From the NCBI GenBank assembly GCA_002320775.1, contig DCKY01000027.1:1-20015 (forward strand): 20,015 bases of DNA. The letters run 5' to 3'. This document shows, one piece after another, positions 14,542 through 20,015 of the stretch (position 1 is the stretch's first letter; each line of letters begins with the position of its first letter). Under the pieces are notes generated by a model. It made no database searches. It had not been told where the DNA came from and saw only the letters and a program-made list of their open reading frames with translations. Position numbers and translations under genes: made by a program. This DNA is from Planctomycetes bacterium UBA1662 (GTDB taxonomy: Bacteria; Planctomycetota; UBA8108).

Positions 14542-17187
14542 TTATTTATTCACGGCGACCGAGGCGCCGGCGGTCGTCATCCTGCTTGCCGTCTCGAAGG
14601 ATGCCGTCCATTTCTCCCATTCCGCCTCGGCGGCCCGAACGGCGAGCTCGGCCATGGCGACCTCGTCGAGGGCTTGCTGGATATTTTTTCCGTGGGCGGC
14701 CAGGGTGCTCACCTCGGCCGCCAGCCGTGTCCCCAGCTCGGCGCTTTTTGCGGCCGCGGCCGCGGCCTGCTTACGGCTTTCTTCCCAGATCTTGACCGAG
14801 TCCGCCAGAGCCGCGGCCAGCTCAGCAGAGGATTTTTCGAGGTCGGTGATCAGCTTGCCGGCCTCCGTCAGCTCCCTGGTTTCCACGGCATCGACCTGCA
14901 GGGTGTTGGTTTTCGAGATGATCTCGGCGGCCTTGCTCGAGGAGCCCGCGGCTTTTTCGAGCAGATTGCGAGCGGCTGCGCCGGCAGCCTCCGCCGTCTT
15001 TCGGGCGTTCTCCGCATCGGCCTGGAGCTCTCTACGCAGGCTTGCGAGTCGTCCATTCGCCTCCCGCGCCTCCGCCTTTCTCTCTTCGAGTGCGATGAGC
15101 CGAGCGGTATGCTCCTTGCGTTTCAGGGCCACCACCTTGAGGGCCTTGTCGATCTGGATGGCGGCCTTCCATTTGTCGGTGACCATCCTGGCGGACTGGA
15201 GGCCGGCTACCGCCTTGTCGAGGATAGCCTTCTGTGTCCCCGCGGCTTCGCGAGCGGCTTTCACCTGGCCGGCCAGCTGGCCGACTCGAGTCCGGGCGGT
15301 GTCCAGCCCTTCGATAGATTGATCAAGGGCCGCCTTTGACAGGACCCTCTGCTCCAGGGCCCGGGAGACGCCGGCCGCGAGTTCTGCGGCCTTCTTCTGG
15401 GCAGCGGAGAGCGCGTCGGCGCTTTTCTTCAATTGGGCAGGATTCTTTTTCTCGGCCGCGGCAACCTTGCCGTGTTCTTCTTCACGAGCGGCAAGAGCGG
15501 CAAGGGCTTCGCGAAGGCCCGAGGCGGCTGCGTCTGCAAGTCCGCGGTGCATCTCAAGGTCCGCCTTAGCCTGCGTAGCGGAGCCGGCTGCGGCGGCGGC
15601 CGCGGAATTACCTTTCTCGAGCGAGGTCTTCAGCTCCTTCGCGATGTTGAGGAGACGGACTTGCTCTGAGGCGAGCTTGTCGTGTTCGGCCTGGAGGCTG
15701 GCGAGGGGTTCCATGGCCAGCTTGAGGCGGGCTGAGAGATTTACGGGATTCAGTGACAGGTTGGCTATCCGCTTGCCGTCGGCGGCGTTCCACATCCGGA
15801 TCTCACCGTTCCAGTCTCCGGCGATGACGTGTTTACAATTGTGGTCGACCGTTACCCGCAGGGCGAGATCGCCGAAGGCTTCAAAGGCGCGCTGCTGTTT
15901 TCCGCTCTGATCCCAGAGCTTGGTTACCCGGTCGCGCCCGCAGCTTACCAGCTGGCCATTTCGATGGAATTGCATGGCAAGCGTCCCCCCTCCATGGGCA
16001 TTCCAGCGGCGGACCTGTCGGCCGTTTTCCATCTCCCAGAGGCGTATGGTCGAATCCTCACTGGCGCTCGCTATGATGTTCGAGTCGGCTCTCCAGCTCA
16101 CCGCGGTTATCGCGCCGCCATGTCCCCTGAGGGCGAGGTATTCGCGCCCGGTCATCGACTCCCATACGTGAAGACCGCCGTTGCGGTCTCCCGATGCCAG
16201 GAGCACTCCATCTGGACTGAATTCGAGGGCGAAGATCCAGTTGGTGTGCTTCTTGATGTCGTGGAGCAGCTCCCCGTCGCTGGTTGAGTAGATTCGCAGC
16301 ATCTTGCTGGATCCGCCAAGGGCGACCATGCTGTGGTCGCTGGAAATGTCGGCTGCGAGAACGGAGTCGTACTCGTCGCCGATCTCTACGACTCTTGCTC
16401 CCGTACGGACGTTCCATAGGACAACCTTTCCCGAGTGAGCCCCTCGTCCGCCTCCGGCCAGCAGGAGACCGGCGTTGCGGCTGAACTTGAGTATCTGGGC
16501 CGTACCTTCAGGGAATGGGAGGACTCCGGCCAGTTCGCTGGTGTCGGTATTGTAGAGCAGAACCTGCTTCTGGCCTGCCACGGCCAGCAGGGGAGCCCAG
16601 GGACTGCAGGCCATCGCCGTTACGGCACTGGTCTGCTGGGTTCTCACCACGGGCTCCAGGCTGAGGCCCCTGGGCATCGGAGGCGGACCCTCAGGCTTCG
16701 CTGTGGGCTCACTTACCGACAGCTCGAGCTTGGGCTTGGCTGGGAGCTTGATCTTGCTGCTCTTGTTCTCCGGGGCTCCTCCCGCGATCCACTTTCGAAC
16801 GGTCGCGAGGATTCCATCCGCCATCTTGCCTCCCTTTGGCGGCATGTGCGGTTCTTCAAGGTGTGAGATGAGAGCGAAGAGGCGGCTGGATTCCGGCTCC
16901 CCGGGCTTGATCACCTTCCCAGAGCTGCCACCCTCCATCGTCAGGCCGTAGGTGTTGAGCGCGAGCCCGCCTTTCTTGCGATCCTGGTTGTGGCACTTGA
17001 AACACTGGGACCGGAAGATTTCGGAGATATGGTCATCGTAGGTTATCCGGGAGTCTTTTGCCGCGGGCTCTTCGCTTTTCACGATGGACCCTGGAAGAAG
17101 GACACAACCGAGGGCGGCGAGCAGGGCCCCGGTGGGGATCATTCCGGCTGTCGATGAGCTTCTGGAGTGCATGGTGCGGATGTTCAT
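14542..17187 (-). CDS. Planctomycete-type cytochrome c with WD40 propeller and long coiled coil
   Basis: The 881-residue protein has an N-terminal hydrophobic leader (about 17-35). A class of cytochrome c domain follows (about 45-140), with haem motif CFKCH at 62-66 and a probable axial Met115 in PHMPPKGG; this is the planctomycete PSCyt1 type. After a Pro/Lys linker, residues about 187-470 contain seven WD40-like repeats (endings LLYNTD, VVLWNV, LRIYST, LHVWES, IRLWEM, TKLWDQ, IRMWNA), enough for one closed propeller. Residues about 485-870 are Ala/Glu/Lys-rich heptad-like sequence with almost no proline and no cysteine, a long coiled coil. The likely role is an exported haem protein with a scaffold or spacer function; the electron partner is unknown. 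Its start ATG shares a base with the stop of the upstream gene (TGATG), so the two are translationally coupled. Confidence 0.88.
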   Translation of the reverse strand: MNIRTMHSRSSSTAGMIPTGALLAALGCVLLPGSIVKSEEPAAKDSRITYDDHISEIFRSQCFKCHNQDRKKGGLALNTYGLTMEGGSSGKVIKPGEPESSRLFALISHLEEPHMPPKGGKMADGILATVRKWIAGGAPENKSSKIKLPAKPKLELSVSEPTAKPEGPPPMPRGLSLEPVVRTQQTSAVTAMACSPWAPLLAVAGQKQVLLYNTDTSELAGVLPFPEGTAQILKFSRNAGLLLAGGGRGAHSGKVVLWNVRTGARVVEIGDEYDSVLAADISSDHSMVALGGSSKMLRIYSTSDGELLHDIKKHTNWIFALEFSPDGVLLASGDRNGGLHVWESMTGREYLALRGHGGAITAVSWRADSNIIASASEDSTIRLWEMENGRQVRRWNAHGGGTLAMQFHRNGQLVSCGRDRVTKLWDQSGKQQRAFEAFGDLALRVTVDHNCKHVIAGDWNGEIRMWNAADGKRIANLSLNPVNLSARLKLAMEPLASLQAEHDKLASEQVRLLNIAKELKTSLEKGNSAAAAAAGSATQAKADLEMHRGLADAAASGLREALAALAAREEEHGKVAAAEKKNPAQLKKSADALSAAQKKAAELAAGVSRALEQRVLSKAALDQSIEGLDTARTRVGQLAGQVKAAREAAGTQKAILDKAVAGLQSARMVTDKWKAAIQIDKALKVVALKRKEHTARLIALEERKAEAREANGRLASLRRELQADAENARKTAEAAGAAARNLLEKAAGSSSKAAEIISKTNTLQVDAVETRELTEAGKLITDLEKSSAELAAALADSVKIWEESRKQAAAAAAKSAELGTRLAAEVSTLAAHGKNIQQALDEVAMAELAVRAAEAEWEKWTASFETASRMTTAGASVAVNK

Positions 17188-19628
17188 CAGTGGTTGAATA
17201 GGAATTCCCGGGAGTTGAGCAGCGACCAGAAGAGGTCATCGAGGAACTCTTTCTGGCTGGGGGTCGAGGACTCGATGGCCTTCAGGCTGGCCAGCTCTTT
17301 TTCGCCCGGCTTTCGTGAAAAGCAGCGGATGTACAATTCTTCGATGATCTCGTCCGGGGTCTTCTTGGCGTCAAGGCGAGCCTTGATGAGGCCGCCGCTG
17401 CGGATCTTCTGTTCGACGGTAGTGCCATTGATCAGGTGAAGCGCCTGCGAGAGGTTCGGCTCCATCTGGACCTCGCAGGAGCAGACGGTTTCACGCTTGG
17501 CCCGGCCGAAGGCCTGCAGGAAATAGTTGGTGGTCGACCCATCAGCGATCTGAACCGCGCGCGCGCCCTTGGGGAGCCCGCGGAACTTATTGCTGGTGTT
17601 GGTTACCTGGGTGATGCAATCAAGCAGGATCTCGGAGCGAATCCTGCGTAGCGAGGCGTGGGAGAAGTTGCGAGTGTCCGATTCGTTTGAGCTGTTGGTC
17701 TGGGTCGCCAGCTGGTAGGTCCTCGATGTACAGATGTCCCTCACCAGGCGCTTGAAGTCGTATTTGTATTCTCTGAAGCGACGTCCCAGCTCGTTGAGCA
17801 GCTCAGCGTTGGCCGGCGGGTTGCTGACCCTGACATCGTCGACCTCATCGATGATTCCCTTGCCGAAGAAATGGGCCCAGACCATGTTGGCGAGGTTGGT
17901 GGCAAAGAAGGGGTTCTCGTCGGAGACCAGCCAGTCAGCCATCGCCACCCTCCGGTCCTTGCCCTTGAGGTCGGGAGCTTCCCCGCCAAGGAACTTCGGC
18001 TTCATGACCCGGTTGCCTACCGGATGGCGCACCTCGCCGCTGCGGGAGTTGAACACGATAGTCTCGCGAGGGTCCTCGGCGCGCTTCCGGCCAATCTGGG
18101 AGAAGAAGGAGGCGAAGCCGTAGTAATCATCCTGGGTCCAGCGATCGAAGGGGTGGTTGTGACATTGGGCGCATTGGATCCTCATCCCCATGAAGACCTG
18201 GGCGACGTTTTCGGTCACCTTCAGGGTGTTGGTCTCGTTCTGGTAGTAGTTGGTGGCTGGATTTTTGAAGGTGCCGCCGCTGGCGCCAAGCAGCTCGCTC
18301 ACCATCTTGTCCATCGGGACATTGTTGGCGACCTTGTCCTGCAGCCAGTTGTAGTACAGCAGCATCGACTTGTAGCTTACCTGGTTGGACGACCTGATCT
18401 GCAGCAGCTCAGCCCATTTCATCACCCAGAGCTCGACAAACTCTTTGCGGCCGAGGAGCTCATCGACGAGCTTCGAGCGCTTGTCTTTTTCCTGGTTGGA
18501 GGAGAAGCGGGCGTATTCCTCGGCCGTGGGCAGCAGGCCGATGATGTCGAGATAGGCCCGGCGCAGGAAGACCTCGTCGGAGCAGAGCTCCGAGGGAGCG
18601 ATCCGTAGCTTGTTGAGCTTTTCATTGATCAGGGTGTCGACGTAGTTGTTCTCGACGACCTTCGGAGACTGGAACTCAAGGTTCTTGGGCAGGACGATGA
18701 AGTGGCTGCCGACGGTGAAAGTGTCGAAGCGCGCCATGATAAAGGCCTCTCCCCTGGCGCCCGCGCTCACGACGCCTTCCTGGGTGACCTTTGCCGAGGT
18801 GTCGTTGTTGGACAGGAAGTAGGCCAGCCCGGTCACGTCCCGGGTGCTGCCATCTGAATAATTCGCCCGGACCGTCAGCTTCTGGGTCGCACCCTCTCCA
18901 TTGAGGACGGCGCTGGGGGGGTAGAATTCGATCCCGGTCGCATGCGGGATGCCGGCGGGGTCGCGAGGAGCCCGGGCCTCCAGCCAGCGCACCAGGGTTT
19001 CATACAGCCCGGAGTCTTTCTCGAACCGTTTCCCTCCCGTATGGCTGACCCTGCCGGCGCCCTTCTCGAGCAGCAGGCTGTCGTGTATCAGCGCGAGGTT
19101 GAGCCGGCGGCCGTTGAGCTCCCGTGTCAGGCGGTGGTAGTCGCCATCCGGGTCGTAGCCGAAGAGAGAGAGCATGAAGCCATCTTTTCCGCGGGCCGCG
19201 CCATGGCAGCTTCCAGTGTTGCAGCCGGCCTTCATGAACACCGGCATGACGTCGAGCTTGAAGCTGACAGGCCGGTCGACGGTGGCATCCTTCACCGTGA
19301 CGGGCAGCGCGATGGATTTCCCAGCCAGGGCGATTCGGAGCTCGGTGGTGCCATCTTTAACCGGCAGGACCGCGCCGGCCTCGAGCTTCGCCAGCGCCGG
19401 GTCCGCGAGGCTGTATTCCGCCTCGGAGGAGACGTCCCGGGTCAGACCGTTTGAATAGAGCGCCTGGACAATAACCGATTGGCGGTCACGCTGGGTGCTG
19501 AGCTGGATGTCGCCTGGAAAGGCGGTGATCTTCACCAGCCCGGGGGCGTCGGCGCCGCTGACCTGGGAGAGAGCTCCCACTGTCAGGGCCAGGGCTGCCA
19601 GGGATAAAAGGAATCTGGTTTTTTTCAC
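17187..19628 (-). CDS. Exported DUF1549/DUF1553 (PSD1) haem-motif protein
   Basis: The 813-residue protein starts with a Sec signal peptide (KKTRFLLSLAALALTVGALS, cut near residue 26). It then has a Big2-like beta domain (about 32-115), a cytochrome-like segment with CNTGSCH at 136-142, which is a CX4CH spacing, and a second Big2-like region near 230-330. DUF1549 (about 345-500) follows, with a second haem-type motif CAQCH at 486-490 in CAQCHNHPFDRW. DUF1553 (about 560-790) ends the protein. This order is characteristic of Planctomycetota; biochemical function is unknown, though periplasmic electron transfer is widely suspected. The start is GTG 19628 because the signal peptide begins there; the frame is open to 19871, but that part overlaps the upstream gene and reads as Arg-rich nonsense. 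It lies 16 bp after the upstream gene and overlaps the next start. Confidence 0.92.
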   Translation of the reverse strand: MKKTRFLLSLAALALTVGALSQVSGADAPGLVKITAFPGDIQLSTQRDRQSVIVQALYSNGLTRDVSSEAEYSLADPALAKLEAGAVLPVKDGTTELRIALAGKSIALPVTVKDATVDRPVSFKLDVMPVFMKAGCNTGSCHGAARGKDGFMLSLFGYDPDGDYHRLTRELNGRRLNLALIHDSLLLEKGAGRVSHTGGKRFEKDSGLYETLVRWLEARAPRDPAGIPHATGIEFYPPSAVLNGEGATQKLTVRANYSDGSTRDVTGLAYFLSNNDTSAKVTQEGVVSAGARGEAFIMARFDTFTVGSHFIVLPKNLEFQSPKVVENNYVDTLINEKLNKLRIAPSELCSDEVFLRRAYLDIIGLLPTAEEYARFSSNQEKDKRSKLVDELLGRKEFVELWVMKWAELLQIRSSNQVSYKSMLLYYNWLQDKVANNVPMDKMVSELLGASGGTFKNPATNYYQNETNTLKVTENVAQVFMGMRIQCAQCHNHPFDRWTQDDYYGFASFFSQIGRKRAEDPRETIVFNSRSGEVRHPVGNRVMKPKFLGGEAPDLKGKDRRVAMADWLVSDENPFFATNLANMVWAHFFGKGIIDEVDDVRVSNPPANAELLNELGRRFREYKYDFKRLVRDICTSRTYQLATQTNSSNESDTRNFSHASLRRIRSEILLDCITQVTNTSNKFRGLPKGARAVQIADGSTTNYFLQAFGRAKRETVCSCEVQMEPNLSQALHLINGTTVEQKIRSGGLIKARLDAKKTPDEIIEELYIRCFSRKPGEKELASLKAIESSTPSQKEFLDDLFWSLLNSREFLFNH

Positions 19629-19644
19629 GATGGGACCCGGGCTC

Positions 19645-20015
19645 TCAGGAGCCGTCTTCTTTGCTCTTTTTGAATTGCTGGCGTAGTTTTTCCAATCGGG
19701 TAAGACGCTTCTTGGGCGGCGCCTTTGGAGGTGGAGGAGGCTTCGGCTTCTCCACCTTCTTGACCACCTTCGGAGGCGGTTTTTTCTTCGGCTTCGGCGG
19801 GGGCAGGGGCTTGTCGATTCGCAGCTCCGTGCCTCCGGTAGAGTGGACGATGGATTCGCCATTCTGGACAATCTCTACCCGGCAGGCGATGTTGCGGTGT
19901 TTTCCCGCGGGGCTGTCTTTGGCGACGGCGACCTTGAAGGTGACCTCCTTGCTGGCGGAGTCAATCTCCAGCCCCGGAGCCTTGACGTTGTGAGGCAGCC
20001 CGAAAAGGGTCAGCC
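19645..20015 (-). CDS. C-terminal part of an exported-type protein with a Pro/Lys-rich tail, cut by the window edge
   Basis: The frame is open from the window edge (first whole codon at 20013) to TGA at 19645-19647, giving 122 residues; the start lies outside. Residues 1-67 read as a beta-rich Ig-like or bacterial-surface domain (LTLFGLPHNV, then VTFKVAVAKDSPAGKHRN, then TELRIDKPL). The next 35 or so residues alternate prolines and lysines, and the end is a short basic amphipathic helix (RLTRLEKLRQQFKKSK). From memory, proteins ending in this way precede PSD1 genes in planctomycetes, but I cannot check that. It is the first visible gene of the minus-strand cluster, 16 bp upstream of the PSD1 gene, and its codon use matches that gene. 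Confidence 0.8.
   Translation of the reverse strand, partial: LTLFGLPHNVKAPGLEIDSASKEVTFKVAVAKDSPAGKHRNIACRVEIVQNGESIVHSTGGTELRIDKPLPPPKPKKKPPPKVVKKVEKPKPPPPPKAPPKKRLTRLEKLRQQFKKSKEDGS

Noticed and set aside
14518..14553. GTGAAT and ATTCAC as a bidirectional terminator between the convergent genes
   Set aside because: The stem is only six bp with a 24-nt loop, and it arises because both proteins end in Val-Asn codons; no stable structure or proper T run is present.
14654..15339. Two overlapping plus-strand open frames of about 220 codons
   Set aside because: They lie opposite the Ala-rich coiled-coil region, where low-complexity G+C-rich codons keep antisense frames open. The compositions are extreme and no start signal is visible.
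19629..19871. An N-terminal extension of the PSD1 protein by 81 residues
   Set aside because: The extension is Arg/Ser-rich, overlaps the conserved end of the upstream gene in another frame, and would bury the signal peptide that begins at GTG 19628.
1..20015. Mobile elements, CRISPR arrays, tRNA or rRNA genes
   Set aside because: I looked for spaced direct repeats, terminal inverted repeats, transposase or integrase motifs and cloverleaf-like sequence and saw none.

Overview
The window looks like a chromosomal segment of a G+C-rich bacterium of the PVC group, most probably Planctomycetota. The reasons are a minus-strand cluster built from DUF1549/DUF1553 and planctomycete-type cytochrome c domains, a secreted protein ending in a dockerin-like double calcium motif with a cysteine-containing tail, and secreted enzyme-fold proteins with twin-arginine leaders. 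This assignment comes from recognising protein families by eye, not from a database search.

Layout. (1) Positions 1-7562, plus strand, are housekeeping: the acidic repeat tail of a protein that is probably ribosomal protein S16, then trmD, rplS, yraN, rnc, mfd and a SurA/parvulin-like lipoprotein. rnc and mfd overlap by 4 nt (GTGA). The gaps between these genes are rich in hairpins. The 225-base gap before rnc has a good sigma70-like promoter, a long imperfect hairpin of the kind RNase III cuts, a second hairpin, and a third hairpin followed by a T run just before the rnc ribosome binding site. (2) Positions 7594-8964, minus strand, hold an M20 metallodipeptidase. (3) Positions 9178-10882, plus strand, hold two adjacent Tat-exported proteins: a sugar-phosphate-isomerase-like TIM barrel and a cupin. 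(4) Positions 10899-11228, minus strand, hold a small unknown gene. (5) Positions 11447-14529, plus strand, hold a 759-residue secreted protein (two PPC-like domains, an uncharacterised central domain, a dockerin-like end) and a small M14 carboxypeptidase/amidase-like lipoprotein. (6) Positions 14542-20015, minus strand, hold a tightly packed three-gene cluster: the end of an exported protein with a Pro/Lys-rich tail, a DUF1549/DUF1553 protein with two haem-type motifs, and a cytochrome c / seven-bladed WD40 / coiled-coil protein, translationally coupled by a TGATG overlap.

How they fit together. The first block serves ribosome assembly, tRNA modification, RNA processing and transcription-coupled repair. 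The rest is mostly extracytoplasmic, which fits a planctomycete with a large exported proteome. The minus-strand cluster looks like parts of one cell-envelope haem-protein assembly of unknown substrate. I see no tRNA, rRNA, CRISPR array, insertion sequence, integrase or phage gene.
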